Notes: generated by a model from the sequence alone, not told the origin. 64,000 nucleotides of DNA from Acrocarpospora corrugata (GCF_009687845.1 NZ_BLAD01000043.1:89047-153046); one strand, 5' to 3'. Numbered from the stretch's first letter, positions 19,856-29,024 are shown. Program-made: numbers and translations.

Positions 19856-20383
19856 GTGGCTCTATGGGCGGATCACTGGACTCTCGAACTGCCTGGCACG
19901 CCGCCGATGGCGGCTGTCGCCCGAATCTTCGTCCGGCAGTTCTTCGCAGGTCACAGCCGGGTCGACGACGCCGAGCTGGTGGTTTCCGAGCTTTTCACGA
20001 ATGCGGTGCGTTACAGCCGCTCGAAAGATGAGGGAAATGTCATTGTTCGCGCCGTACGGCAGGAATGTTCTATCCGGCTGGAAGTCACCGACCAGGGATC
20101 CGAGTTGGTGCCCCAGGTAAAGCACGCCGCCGCCGACGAGGACTGCGGGCGGGGTCTGTTCATCGTCAGGGCCCTCGCCGGCACCTGGGGCCATGAAGGG
20201 GTGACCGGCGAGTTCGCCACCGCGTGGGCCGTGCTCGACCCCTTCGACGGCCTGCTGGGCGACGCGGACGGCGACCGGCCGCAGGTCCCTCCCGACCTCG
20301 GGGACCGGCCCGATCCATGTCCGCCCCCCTGGCAGGAACAGCGCGAAGGATCCACGACCCCCGATGGAACGCGAGCCGCATGA
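19856..20383 (+). CDS. RsbW-like ATP-binding anti-sigma/regulatory kinase
   Basis: The 175-residue protein is a GHKL-fold HATPase of the actinobacterial RsbW type. The N box is ELVVSELFTNAVRYS, a DQG motif follows, and the G box is GRGLFIVRAL. The last ~45 residues are Pro/Asp-rich and unstructured. GTG 19856 follows CAGGAGG. Such proteins bind sigma factors or anti-anti-sigma proteins; no partner sigma gene is next to it. The gene overlaps the next frame by 20 bp. Confidence 0.85.
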   Translation: MALWADHWTLELPGTPPMAAVARIFVRQFFAGHSRVDDAELVVSELFTNAVRYSRSKDEGNVIVRAVRQECSIRLEVTDQGSELVPQVKHAAADEDCGRGLFIVRALAGTWGHEGVTGEFATAWAVLDPFDGLLGDADGDRPQVPPDLGDRPDPCPPPWQEQREGSTTPDGTRAA

Positions 20384-20687
20384 CAATCCCCCGGAAGACC
20401 CAGGCAACGGGTTCGAGGTGCACGGCCCGCACGTGGCGCCGGCCCAGCCGAACTGCGAGCCGCTGCTCTGGCTGGTCCCGGTGCCCAGGGCCGACAGGAC
20501 CCGGGTCAGGCAGCACACCTGCGAGTGCCGCGCGACGATCTACGAGCTCTGCCAGGCGGGCGGTCTGCGCTTCGTCCGGCGCACCGTCCGGGGGCCCGAC
20601 GGGACCCGGGTGCACGAGACCGAGCGGCTGCTCAGCGCGCGCGCCGACCGGCTGTGGCTGAGGCTGCTGCTGGGACAGGCCCGCTGA
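20364..20687 (+). CDS. small conserved protein coupled to the RsbW-like kinase
   Basis: This 107-residue protein starts at ATG 20364 inside the 3' end of the kinase gene, so translation is probably coupled. Three cysteines (one in NCEPLLW and two in HTCECRAT, plus LCQAGG) and a cluster of Arg residues stand out. No known family is recognised. Actinomycetes often have a small gene after RsbW-like kinases; a role in the same regulatory circuit is inferred. Confidence 0.65.
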   Translation: MEREPHDNPPEDPGNGFEVHGPHVAPAQPNCEPLLWLVPVPRADRTRVRQHTCECRATIYELCQAGGLRFVRRTVRGPDGTRVHETERLLSARADRLWLRLLLGQAR

Positions 20688-20773
20688 CCTGCGGCTTACT
20701 CCCGTCCCAGAAGACCGAAAAATTCTCTCCAGGAGTCTGTAACGCGCGTGTAAGAAACGCCGATTCTTCGGGT

Positions 20774-20819
20774 AGAGGCCGCTGATGTGTGTACCCCCGA
20801 GCACATATCGGCGGCCTCT
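20774..20819 (+). terminator. terminator before dapA
   Basis: AGAGGCCGC (20774-20782) pairs with GCGGCCTCT (20811-20819), and the inner TGATGTGT pairs with ACATATCG through two wobbles. This gives a 17-bp stem with a 12-base loop, followed by TT. It probably ends the RsbW-like operon. Confidence 0.7.
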
Positions 20820-20888
20820 TTCGTGTTCGCGGCACCCGTGACATGGGGATAGCGGGGTGGCGAGGTCCATCGTTTCGGCGGATCCGGG

Positions 20889-20904
20889 TACCGTTCGGTC
20901 TATG
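20889..20904 (+). promoter_or_regulatory. possible leaderless promoter of dapA
   Basis: TACCGT (20889-20894) lies 7 bases before ATG 20902 and no Shine-Dalgarno sequence precedes the start. This is typical geometry for an actinobacterial leaderless transcript. The -35 region is weak. Confidence 0.4.
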
Positions 20905-21819
20905 GCCCCGCCAACTGGAACCTCCGACGCCCCCTTCGGCCGCATGCTCACCGCCATGGTGACCCCGTTCAACGCGGACGGCGCAGTCGATTACCCGGGT
21001 GTCCAGCGGCTCGCCTCCTACCTCGTGGACGAGCAGCGCAACGACGGCTTGGTCGTGAGTGGCACCACGGGGGAATCCCCGACCACCACGGACGCGGAGA
21101 AAGAGCGCATCCTGCGGGCGGTTCTGGAGGCGGTGGGGGACCGGGCGATGGTCATCGCCGGGGTCGGCACCAACGACACCCTGCACACGGTCGAACTGGC
21201 GCGCCAGGCCCAGCGGGCGGGGGCGCACGGCCTGCTGGTGGTCACGCCGTACTACAGCAAGCCGCCGCAGGAGGGTCTCTACCAGCATTTCGCCACGGTC
21301 GCCGACGCGACCGCGCTGCCGGTGATGCTGTATGACATTCCCGGCAGGTCCGGCGTGCCCATCGCGCTGGAGACGCTGCTCCGGCTGGCGCATCATCCGG
21401 CCATCCGCGCGGTCAAGGACGCCAAGGCCGACCTGTTCACCAGTTCCCAGGTCCTGGCCTACACCGAGCTGGCCTTCTACTCGGGCGACGACACGCTCAA
21501 CCTGCCGTGGCTGTCGGTCGGCGCGGCCGGATTCGTCAGCGTGATCGGCCATGTGGCCGGCGCGGACCTGGCGGCGATGATCGGGCACTACCGGGCCGGG
21601 GAGGTCGCGGCCGCGCTGGAGATCCACCAGCGCCTGCTCCCCGTGGTATCCGGGATCATGAATCGCGCCGGAGGCGCGATCATGGTCAAGGCCGCGTTGA
21701 AACTTATCGGCCAGGACGCCGGCGTGGTCCGGCTCCCGCTGGTCGAGGCAACAACCGAACAAATCGCGCTGCTCCGCGCGGATCTCGTCGCGGGCGGCCT
21801 CAAAATCACAGGAGACTGA
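20902..21819 (+). CDS. dapA: 4-hydroxy-tetrahydrodipicolinate synthase
   Basis: DapA condenses pyruvate with aspartate semialdehyde. The 305-residue protein shows the TIM-barrel family landmarks SGTTGESPT, TPYYSKPPQEG, YDIPGRSGVPI with the conserved Tyr, and AVKDAKAD with the Schiff-base Lys. ATG 20902 fits the family start (MAPPTGTSDAPFGRMLTAMVTPF); a GTG 45 bp upstream is in frame but adds unconserved residues. rnj follows after 44 bp, a common actinobacterial pairing. Confidence 0.95.
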   Translation: MAPPTGTSDAPFGRMLTAMVTPFNADGAVDYPGVQRLASYLVDEQRNDGLVVSGTTGESPTTTDAEKERILRAVLEAVGDRAMVIAGVGTNDTLHTVELARQAQRAGAHGLLVVTPYYSKPPQEGLYQHFATVADATALPVMLYDIPGRSGVPIALETLLRLAHHPAIRAVKDAKADLFTSSQVLAYTELAFYSGDDTLNLPWLSVGAAGFVSVIGHVAGADLAAMIGHYRAGEVAAALEIHQRLLPVVSGIMNRAGGAIMVKAALKLIGQDAGVVRLPLVEATTEQIALLRADLVAGGLKITGD

Positions 21820-21863
21820 GTGCGTTCCGGAGAACATAGCGTGGTCCGTAAGGAGGGCCGCGG

Positions 21864-23549
21864 ATGAGCCATCCTCACCCCGAACTCGGCCCCCCTCCGC
21901 CGCTGCCCGAGCACGGCCTGCGCATCGTCGCGCTCGGCGGGCTCGGGGAGATCGGGCGCAACATGGCGGTTTTCGAGTTCGACGGGCGGCTGCTGATCGT
22001 CGACTGCGGGGTGCTGTTCCCCGAGCCCGACCAGCCGGGTGTCGACCTGATCCTGCCGGACTTCGAGTACATCCGCGGGCGCCTGGACGACATCGAGGCG
22101 GTCGTGCTGACCCACGCGCACGAGGACCACATCGGCGCGGTGCCGTACCTGCTCAGGGAGCGGCGCGACATTCCGCTGGTCGGCGCGAAGCTGACGCTGG
22201 CGCTGATCGAGGCCAAGCTCACCGAGCACCGCATCCAGCCGGTCAAGAAGGAGGTGGTGGAGGGGCAGCGGCACCGGTTCGGCCCGTTCGAGTGCGAGTT
22301 CTTCGCGGTCAACCACTCCATCCCCGACGCGCTGGCGGTGGCCGTGCGGACCACGGCCGGGATCGTGCTGCACACCGGCGACTTCAAGATGGACCAGCTG
22401 CCGATGGACGGCCGGCTGACCGACCTGGGCGGCTTCGCCAGGCTCGGCGCCGAGGGCGTGGACCTGCTGATGTCGGACTCCACCAACTCGGAGGTGCCCG
22501 GCTTCGTCACCAGTGAGCGGGACATCGCGCCGATCATCGACGACGTGATCAGGACCGCCGAGAAACGCATCATCGTGGCCTGCTTCGCCTCGCACATCCA
22601 CCGGGTGCAGCAGGCGATCGACTCGGCCGACAAGTACGGCCGCAAGGTCGCCCTGATCGGCCGCTCGATGGTCCGCAACATGGGCGTGGCCCGCGACCTG
22701 GGCTACCTGAAGGTGCCGCCGGGCCTGCTGGTGGACTCCAGGGAGATCGAGGAGTGGCCGCCGGAGGACGTGGTGCTGATCTGCACCGGTTCCCAGGGCG
22801 AGCCGATGGCCGCGCTGTCCCGGATGGCCAACCGGGACCACCCGATCCGGGTGGCCGAGGGCGACACCGTGCTGCTGGCCTCCTCGCTGGTGCCCGGGAA
22901 CGAGACCGCGGTCAACAAGGTCATCAACGGGCTGACCCGGTGGGGGGCCCGCGTCGTGCACAAGGGCAACGCGCTGGTGCACGTGTCCGGCCACGCGGCG
23001 GCCGGTGAGCTGCTGTACGTGCTGAACGCCACCAAGCCGTCCAACTTCATGCCGGTGCACGGCGAGTGGCGGCACCTGCGGGCGCACGCCAAGCTGGCCC
23101 GGCTGACCGGCGTCCCGGACGAGAACATCGTGATCGCCGAGGACGGCGTGGTGGTCGACCTGCTCGACGGCCAGGCCAGGGTGGTCGGCGCGGTCCCGGC
23201 CGGTTACGTGTTCGTGGACGGCACCTCGGTCGGCGACATCACCGAGGTGGCGCTGAAGGACCGCCGCATACTGGGCGACGAGGGCTTCATCTCGGTCGTG
23301 GTCGTGGTGGACACCACCACCGGCAAGCTGAGCGGCGGCCCGGAGATCACGGCGCGCGGCTCCGGCATAGACCCGGACTCGCTGGACGCGGTCATCCCGG
23401 CGATCGAGCGCGCGCTGCAGGACGCGGCGGCCGACGGGGTGGCGGATGTGCAGCAGATCCGCCGGGTGCTGCGCCGGACGGTCGGCCGGTGGGTGAGCGA
23501 CACCTACCGCCGCCGCCCGATGATCATTCCGGTGGTCGTGGAGATCTAG
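21864..23549 (+). CDS. rnj: ribonuclease J
   Basis: RNase J is a metallo-beta-lactamase/beta-CASP endo- and 5'-3' exoribonuclease. The 561-residue protein contains HAHEDHIGA (residues 84-92), HTGDF, SDSTNSE, the beta-CASP motifs CTGSQGEP and HVSGHA, and a C-terminal domain ending RPMIIPVVVEI. ATG 21864 follows AAGGAGGG. It lies directly downstream of dapA and ends before a shared convergent terminator. Confidence 0.97.
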   Translation: MSHPHPELGPPPPLPEHGLRIVALGGLGEIGRNMAVFEFDGRLLIVDCGVLFPEPDQPGVDLILPDFEYIRGRLDDIEAVVLTHAHEDHIGAVPYLLRERRDIPLVGAKLTLALIEAKLTEHRIQPVKKEVVEGQRHRFGPFECEFFAVNHSIPDALAVAVRTTAGIVLHTGDFKMDQLPMDGRLTDLGGFARLGAEGVDLLMSDSTNSEVPGFVTSERDIAPIIDDVIRTAEKRIIVACFASHIHRVQQAIDSADKYGRKVALIGRSMVRNMGVARDLGYLKVPPGLLVDSREIEEWPPEDVVLICTGSQGEPMAALSRMANRDHPIRVAEGDTVLLASSLVPGNETAVNKVINGLTRWGARVVHKGNALVHVSGHAAAGELLYVLNATKPSNFMPVHGEWRHLRAHAKLARLTGVPDENIVIAEDGVVVDLLDGQARVVGAVPAGYVFVDGTSVGDITEVALKDRRILGDEGFISVVVVVDTTTGKLSGGPEITARGSGIDPDSLDAVIPAIERALQDAAADGVADVQQIRRVLRRTVGRWVSDTYRRRPMIIPVVVEI

Positions 23550-23559
23550 CGGACCGACG

Positions 23560-23592
23560 AACGGCGCGTGACCTCGACGGTCACGCGCCGTT
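23560..23592. terminator. convergent terminator rnj / MFS
   Basis: A perfect 14-bp inverted repeat (AACGGCGCGTGACC, loop TCGAC, reverse complement) lies between the convergent rnj and MFS stops and can serve both directions. Confidence 0.75.
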
Positions 23593-23599
23593 GGCGTGT

Positions 23600-25162
23600 T
23601 CAGGGGACAGGGACGGTCTCCTGGGCCCGGCCCTCGTCGTCCAGGACGATCTCGGGGATCACCTTGGGCACGCCGCGCAGCGCGTACAGGACGGCGAAGG
23701 CGAGCACGGCGAGCAGGGCGGCGCCGGTGAGCATGCTCACGTGCATGGCGTCGACGTAGGTCCGCCTGGCCGCGTCCACCAGGGCGGGGCCGACCTCGTC
23801 GGAGAGCACGGTGGCGGCGTGCACGGCCCCGCCGAGCGATTCCCTGGCCGCGTCCGCGACCGTGGCGGGCAGGCCGGCCGGGAGGGTCAGGTTCTGGCTG
23901 TACAGGCCGCCGATCACGCTGCCCAGTACGGCGATGCCGAGCGAGCCGCCGATCTCGGTGGCGGTCTCGGCCAGGGCCGAGGCCGCGCCGGCCCGCTCCC
24001 TGGGCACCGAGGCGAGGATGGTGTCGTTGGTGACGGCGAAGGTGAAGCCCATGCCGACGCCGGAGATCATCATCGCGGGCAGGATGAACAGGTAGGAGGT
24101 GTCCAGGCCGATCCGGCTGTACAGGAACATGCCCACGGCGGTGAGCAGCAGGCCGAGGGTGACGACCCTGGCCCGGCCGATCGCGCCCACCAGGAGTCCG
24201 GCCAGCCCGCCGCCGATCGCGGCGGCCACCCCGCCGGGGGTGCCCGCGAGCCCGGACAGCAGCGGGGACCAGCCGAGGACCAGCTGGAAGTACTGCGCGA
24301 AGGCCACCGACATGGCCAGGGTGGCGAAGATGATGACCACGTTCGCGCCGATCGCGCCGGTGAAGGCGCGGTGCCGGAACAGCCGGACGTCGATCAGCGG
24401 TTCGGCCAGCCGGGTCTGCCGCCGGACGAACAGCACCAGGGCCGCCAGGCCGATCGCGGCGGAGATCCACACCGAACGCTGGCCGAGGCCGTGGTGGGCG
24501 GCTTCCTTGATCGCGTAGACCAGGCCGATCACGCCGGCGAACGAGAGCGGCACGCTGACCAGGTCGATCGGGCGGGACTTCGGGTTGCTCGACTCCGGCA
24601 GCAGCAGCCAGCCGCCGACCAGCAGGGCGATCGTGATCGGCACGTTCACCAGGAAGACCGAGCCCCACCAGAAATTGTTCAGCAGCAGGCCGCCGACGAC
24701 CGGCCCGATGGCGAAGCCGAGCGCCGAGATGCTGCTCCAGATGCCGACGGCGGCGGTGCGTTCCTTCTGGTCGGTGAACACGTTCCTGATGATCGACAAG
24801 GTGGACGGCATGATGGTGGCCCCGGCCACGCCCAGCAGGGCGCGGGCCGCGATCAGCAGTTCCGGCGTCGGCGCGTACGCGGTGAGCGCCGAGGCGGCAC
24901 CGAACGCGGCGGTGCCGATCAAGAGCAGCCGGCGGCGGCCGATCCGGTCGCCCAGGTTGCCCATGGTGATCAGCAGACCGGCCAGCGCGAAGCCGTAGAT
25001 GTCCAGGATCCACAGCAGCTGGGTGGCCGACGGGCCCATGTCCTCCACCAGCTTGGGTATGGCCAGGTGCAGCACGGTGAGGTCGAGCGCGAGCAGCAGC
25101 ATGGCCAGACAGGAGATGACCAGAGTGCCCCACTTGCGGGCATTGGTTACCGAAGAAGTCAT
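23600..25162 (-). CDS. MFS transporter, DHA2 (EmrB/QacA) type
   Basis: The 520-residue protein has 14 predicted membrane segments and the DHA2 landmarks LALDLTVLHLAIPKL, GNLGDRIGRRRLLLIG (motif A) and LGFAIGPVVGGLLL (motif C, antiporter). These proteins export drugs or secondary metabolites by proton antiport. ATG 25162 overlaps the TGA of the AfsR-like regulator by 4 bp (ATGA), so both are expected to be co-translated and functionally linked. Extra upstream residues in the frame are the shadow of the regulator. Confidence 0.93.
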   Translation of the reverse strand: MTSSVTNARKWGTLVISCLAMLLLALDLTVLHLAIPKLVEDMGPSATQLLWILDIYGFALAGLLITMGNLGDRIGRRRLLLIGTAAFGAASALTAYAPTPELLIAARALLGVAGATIMPSTLSIIRNVFTDQKERTAAVGIWSSISALGFAIGPVVGGLLLNNFWWGSVFLVNVPITIALLVGGWLLLPESSNPKSRPIDLVSVPLSFAGVIGLVYAIKEAAHHGLGQRSVWISAAIGLAALVLFVRRQTRLAEPLIDVRLFRHRAFTGAIGANVVIIFATLAMSVAFAQYFQLVLGWSPLLSGLAGTPGGVAAAIGGGLAGLLVGAIGRARVVTLGLLLTAVGMFLYSRIGLDTSYLFILPAMMISGVGMGFTFAVTNDTILASVPRERAGAASALAETATEIGGSLGIAVLGSVIGGLYSQNLTLPAGLPATVADAARESLGGAVHAATVLSDEVGPALVDAARRTYVDAMHVSMLTGAALLAVLAFAVLYALRGVPKVIPEIVLDDEGRAQETVPVP

Positions 25163-28100
25163 GGCAGCAGCGTGAGGGAGGCCGCTGACCAGCTGCCCAC
25201 CGGCCGCTGACGGCCGCTGACGAGCCCGCGCTGGTGCGCCCGCTCGAAGTCGGCCGGGCCCAGCGCGGCCCGGCACCGCTCCGCCACCCAGGTCCGCTCC
25301 GGGTCATCCGGGTCGTGGCCGTTGCGCAGGGCCATGCCGACGCCGAGCAGGGTGGCGGCGCGCTCCTGGTCGCCGCGCAGGAGCTCGACCCCGGCCAGCC
25401 CCTCGGCCACCCGGGCGGCGATGAGCAGGTTGCGGTGCGCGAAACCGGAGACGAGGGCGGCCCGGTGCCAGCTCTCGGCCTGGTCGGGGTCGCCTTCGGC
25501 GACGCAGGTCCAGCCCAGCGAGATGTGCGCGAGCAGGCGGATCTCGTCGGCGCTGAACCAGTCGCCGGAGTCGGCCAGCGCGGTCTCGCAGAGCCGCCGG
25601 GCGGCGGGCAGGTCGCCCTGGCGGCGGGCCAGCTCGCCCAGGCCGACGCGGGCCCTGGCCAGCATCTCCGGAGCCCCGGCCCGGCGGGCGAGTTCGGTGG
25701 CGCGCTCGTAGTCGGCGCGGGCGGCGGCCTGCTGGTCGGCCACGATGGCCCGGTGCCCGGCCCGGCGGCAGAGCAGCTCGGCCAGGTCGGCGGTGGCGTC
25801 CAGCCGCTCGACCAGCGCCATGGCCTGGTCGATGAAGGCGAGCGCGTGGGCCCGCTCGCCCCGCCACTCGGCCACATCGGACAGGCCGATCAGCGCCATC
25901 GCCATGCCCCAGCGCTCGCCCATCCCATGGAAGGCGTCGTAGGAGGGCCGCAGCGTGTGCTCGGCGTCCTCGGTCCTGCCTTCGAAGAGGGCGAGCAGGC
26001 CCCAGCCGAAGTCGGCGAGCGCCCGGGTCCACGGGTCCATCGCCATCTGCCGCTGCCGGGCCAGCAGGGACTCCGACATCTCGGCGGAGGGCGGCCCGAC
26101 CACCATGGCCCAGAGCACGTTCAGGTACGGCTGGCCGGGCACCCAGTTGATCTGCCGCATGATGCGGTCGGCCCGCTCCAGATGCGGCCGCAGGTCCCAG
26201 GTTTGGCCGCCGCCGGCGGCGAGGGTGAGCACGCACAGCGCGTACTCCTCGCGTTCCGGTGGTTCTGGGCCGAGCCGGCTCAGGAGTTCGGCCGCGAACG
26301 CGGCGCTCTCGCTGCGCCGGCCGCGCAGCCACCAGTAGGAGGTGAGCCCGGAGAACAGCCGCAGGGCGCTGTCCTCGTCGGCGCGGTGCAGCGCGGAGGT
26401 CAGGTTGCCGTGCTCGGCGTCGAGCAGGCGGAGCCACTCCAGCTGGTCGGCGGTGCGCAGCAGCGGGTCCGCCGTCTCCGCCAGTTCCAGGAAATATCCG
26501 ACATAGGCGGTGCGGAGGGGTTCGGCCTCGCCGGCTTCGGCCAGTTTCTCCGCGCAGAACGCCCGGATCGTGTCGAGCATGCGATACCGGTCGCCCGCCA
26601 CCTCGACCAGGGACTTGTCCGCCAGGCCGGTCAGCAGGTCGACCACGTCGTCGGCGGGCAGGCCGCACACCCGCTCGGCCGCCGCCAGCGTGGCCCCGCC
26701 CGCGAACACGGTCAGCCGCCGGGCCAGCGTCCGCTCGGCCTCGTCGAGCAGGTCCCAGCTCCACTCGATCACCGCGCGCAGGGTGCGGTGCCGGGGTTCG
26801 GCCACCCGGCTGCCCCGGGAGAGCAGCCGGAAGGTGTCGGTGCGTTCCAGCCGGGCCGCGATCTCGGCCGCCGTCAGCGAGCGCAGCCGGGCGGCGGCCA
26901 GCTCGATCGCCAGCGGCAGCCCGTCCATGGCCCGGCAGATCCGCGACACCGGGCCCAGGTCGTCGGCCGTCAGGGTGAAGTCGGGGCGGACCGCGGCGGC
27001 GCGGTCGGCGAACAGCCGGATCGCCGGGTAGGCGAGCGCCTCCGGCAGGCTCGCGTCCACCGGCGGCAGCGCCAGCGGCGGGACCGGGCAGAGGCGTTCG
27101 CCGGTGATGCCCAGCGCCTCCCGGCTGGTGGCCAGCACCCGCAGCCGGGGGCACGCGCCGAGCAGCCGCCCGGCCAGCGCGGCGGCGGCGTCGACCACGT
27201 GCTCGCAGTTGTCCAGCACGAGCAGCAGCGCTCGGTCCGCCAGGGCGGCGGCCAGCCGTTCTGCCGGGTCGGCGGCGGGGCCGGCGGTGGCGCGCAGCAG
27301 TTTGGTCTCCCGCAGGCCGACCGCGGCCAGCACGGCGTGCGCCACCTCGGCACCGTCCACCAGCGGGGACAGCGCCACGAAGCACACCTCGGCGCCCCGG
27401 TCGGCACTCCCGTCCGCGCCTCGGTTGGTGCCCCGGTCGGCACTCCGGTCCGCGTCTCCGTTGGTGCCCCAGTTGGTGCCCCGGTCCGCGCCTCCGTTGG
27501 TGCCTCGCCTCGCCTGCTCGGCCGCCTCGATGGCCAGCCGGGTCTTGCCCGTGCCGCCCGGCCCGGTCAGGGTGACCAGCCGGGCCTCGGCGAGCAGCCC
27601 GCCGATCACGGCCAGCTCGTCGGCCCGGCCGATCAGCGGGGTCAGCTGGGCCGGCAGGTCCGGCCGGGCGGCGGGCGCGGCCTCGGCCCGCAGGATCGCC
27701 AGATGGATCTCGGCCAGCTCCGGCGCGGGATCAGCGCCGAGTTCCTCGGCCAGCAGCCGCCGGGCGTCCTCGTAGGTGGCCAGCGCCTCGGCTGGCCGGC
27801 CGGCGGCGACCAGGGCGCGCATGAACAGGCCGCGCAGCCGCTCCCGCAGTGGATGCGCGGCCACCAGGTCGCCGAGTTCGCCGGCGAGCGCGCCGGTTTC
27901 CCTGGTTTCGCCGGTTTCGTGGCCCGAACCGAGGACGGCCTCCGCGTGGTCTTCGCGCGCGGCCAGCCGGAGTTCCTCCAGCCGGACGGCGGATCCGAGC
28001 AGGTTCTCGCCGAGGTCGGCCAGCGCGGGGCCGCGCCACAGGTCCAGCCCTTCGCGCAGCAGTTCGGCGGCCCCTCGGTGGTTGCCTGCGGCCAGTGCGG

Positions 28101-28422
28101 TACGGCCCGCCGCCGCCAGCCGCTCGAACCGGTGCGCGTCCACGGCCTCCGGGTCGGCGTCCAGCTGGTATCCGGCCGGGCGGCGCTCGATGGGGGCGTC
28201 CAGCAGCTGGCGGAGCCGGGAGACCTGGGCCTGGAGGGCGTTGGCTGCGCCGGCCGGGGGGTCCGCGCCGTACAGGCCGTCGATCAGGTGGTCGGTGGTG
28301 ACCACCCGGCCCGCGTCCAGGACCAGCATCCCGAGCAGCGCGCGCAGCCGGGGACCGCCGACGGCGACGGTCTCCCCGCTGTCCCGCCGGACCTCGGTCG
28401 GGCCCAGGATGCCGAAACGCAT
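25159..28422 (-). CDS. AfsR/SARP-like regulator (BTAD-NB-ARC-TPR)
   Basis: This 1087-residue STAND regulator has an N-terminal winged helix (RLRALLGMLVLDAGRVVTTDHLIDGLY), a BTAD domain to ~residue 245, an NTPase with Walker A GPGGTGKT and a Walker B-like LLLVLDNCEHV, then helical TPR-like repeats to the C-terminus. Between the P-loop helix and the next strand, residues ~307-346 are ten tetrapeptide repeats of the GTNx/GADx type, an unusual insertion. Family members activate antibiotic or export genes; the coupled MFS gene is the obvious target. Confidence 0.93.
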   Translation of the reverse strand: MRFGILGPTEVRRDSGETVAVGGPRLRALLGMLVLDAGRVVTTDHLIDGLYGADPPAGAANALQAQVSRLRQLLDAPIERRPAGYQLDADPEAVDAHRFERLAAAGRTALAAGNHRGAAELLREGLDLWRGPALADLGENLLGSAVRLEELRLAAREDHAEAVLGSGHETGETRETGALAGELGDLVAAHPLRERLRGLFMRALVAAGRPAEALATYEDARRLLAEELGADPAPELAEIHLAILRAEAAPAARPDLPAQLTPLIGRADELAVIGGLLAEARLVTLTGPGGTGKTRLAIEAAEQARRGTNGGADRGTNWGTNGDADRSADRGTNRGADGSADRGAEVCFVALSPLVDGAEVAHAVLAAVGLRETKLLRATAGPAADPAERLAAALADRALLLVLDNCEHVVDAAAALAGRLLGACPRLRVLATSREALGITGERLCPVPPLALPPVDASLPEALAYPAIRLFADRAAAVRPDFTLTADDLGPVSRICRAMDGLPLAIELAAARLRSLTAAEIAARLERTDTFRLLSRGSRVAEPRHRTLRAVIEWSWDLLDEAERTLARRLTVFAGGATLAAAERVCGLPADDVVDLLTGLADKSLVEVAGDRYRMLDTIRAFCAEKLAEAGEAEPLRTAYVGYFLELAETADPLLRTADQLEWLRLLDAEHGNLTSALHRADEDSALRLFSGLTSYWWLRGRRSESAAFAAELLSRLGPEPPEREEYALCVLTLAAGGGQTWDLRPHLERADRIMRQINWVPGQPYLNVLWAMVVGPPSAEMSESLLARQRQMAMDPWTRALADFGWGLLALFEGRTEDAEHTLRPSYDAFHGMGERWGMAMALIGLSDVAEWRGERAHALAFIDQAMALVERLDATADLAELLCRRAGHRAIVADQQAAARADYERATELARRAGAPEMLARARVGLGELARRQGDLPAARRLCETALADSGDWFSADEIRLLAHISLGWTCVAEGDPDQAESWHRAALVSGFAHRNLLIAARVAEGLAGVELLRGDQERAATLLGVGMALRNGHDPDDPERTWVAERCRAALGPADFERAHQRGLVSGRQRPVGSWSAASLTLLP
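27391..27503 (-). repeat. in-frame 12-bp tandem repeats in AfsR-like gene
   Basis: About nine to ten degenerate copies of a 12-bp unit encode tetrapeptides such as GTNG, GADR, GTNW, DADR, SADR, GTNR and GADG just after the P-loop helix. All unit changes keep the frame. Copy number probably varies between strains (inference). Confidence 0.8.
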
Positions 28423-28447
28423 AGGTCAATTCTGGCGCACTATCGGT

Positions 28448-28463
28448 TATTGTCGGCTGGGTG
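28448..28463 (+). promoter_or_regulatory. possible leaderless promoter of the DUF402 gene
   Basis: TATTGT (28448-28453) is 7 bases before GTG 28461 and there is no ribosome binding site. The 38-bp gap to the divergent AfsR start must hold both promoters. Confidence 0.35.
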
Positions 28464-28958
28464 TCCGCCATCGAGGTCGTGTATCGCAAGTACGGTGGCC
28501 TGCTGCACTGGAACCACCCGGCCCGCCGCCTCGGCGAGGACGAGCACGGGGTGTGGGTCGGCTGCCCCGCCGGCACGGTCGGCCGCCGGGGGGATGACCC
28601 GCCGGTGGTGTGGGCGCTGCCGTTCGTGCTGCTGTTCCCCGCGAGAACGTGGTGGACGGCGACGTTCAACCCGGCCGGCCACAAGATGTCGGTCTACTGC
28701 GACATCACCACCGTGCCGGAGTGGCGGGACGGCGGAGTCACCATGGTCGACCTGGACCTGGACGTGATCAAGCGGGCCGACGGCACGGTCTACCTGGACG
28801 ATCAGGACGAGTTCGCCGACCACCAGGTCTGGCTCGGGTACCCGCCCGAAGTGATCGAGAACGCGGAGAGCGCCGCGACCTGGCTGCTGTCCGCCGTCGC
28901 GGCGGGAGACGGTCCTTTCGGGGGCGCGCACCACCGCTGGCTCGACCAGGTCAGCTGA
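28461..28958 (+). CDS. DUF402 domain protein
   Basis: The 165-residue protein resembles the DUF402/FomD phosphatase family: an aromatic-rich N-terminal beta region (YGGLLHWNHPARRLGEDEHGVWVG), the WWTATFNP segment, and the acidic cluster TMVDLDLDVIKRADGTVYLDDQDEFADH expected for metal binding. Related enzymes hydrolyse nucleotide di/triphosphates or nucleotidylated phosphonates. The specific substrate here is unknown. It is divergent from the AfsR gene with only 38 bp between. Confidence 0.8.
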   Translation: MSAIEVVYRKYGGLLHWNHPARRLGEDEHGVWVGCPAGTVGRRGDDPPVVWALPFVLLFPARTWWTATFNPAGHKMSVYCDITTVPEWRDGGVTMVDLDLDVIKRADGTVYLDDQDEFADHQVWLGYPPEVIENAESAATWLLSAVAAGDGPFGGAHHRWLDQVS

Positions 28959-29024
28959 CCCCCGCCTGCGTAGTACGGGCCACCATCCCAATAAAGTGGC
29001 ACATATTACTTAAAGGTGGTTGAA

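Noticed and set aside
21588-25877. A 1429-codon minus-strand frame spanning dapA, RNase J, MFS and part of the AfsR gene
   Set aside because: It is a high-GC antisense/out-of-frame artefact with no domain signature; all underlying genes have strong family matches in other frames.
25234-28767. An 1177-codon plus-strand frame opposite the AfsR-like gene
   Set aside because: Low-complexity Gly/Gln/Arg composition mirrors the minus-strand gene, which has BTAD, Walker A and TPR features.
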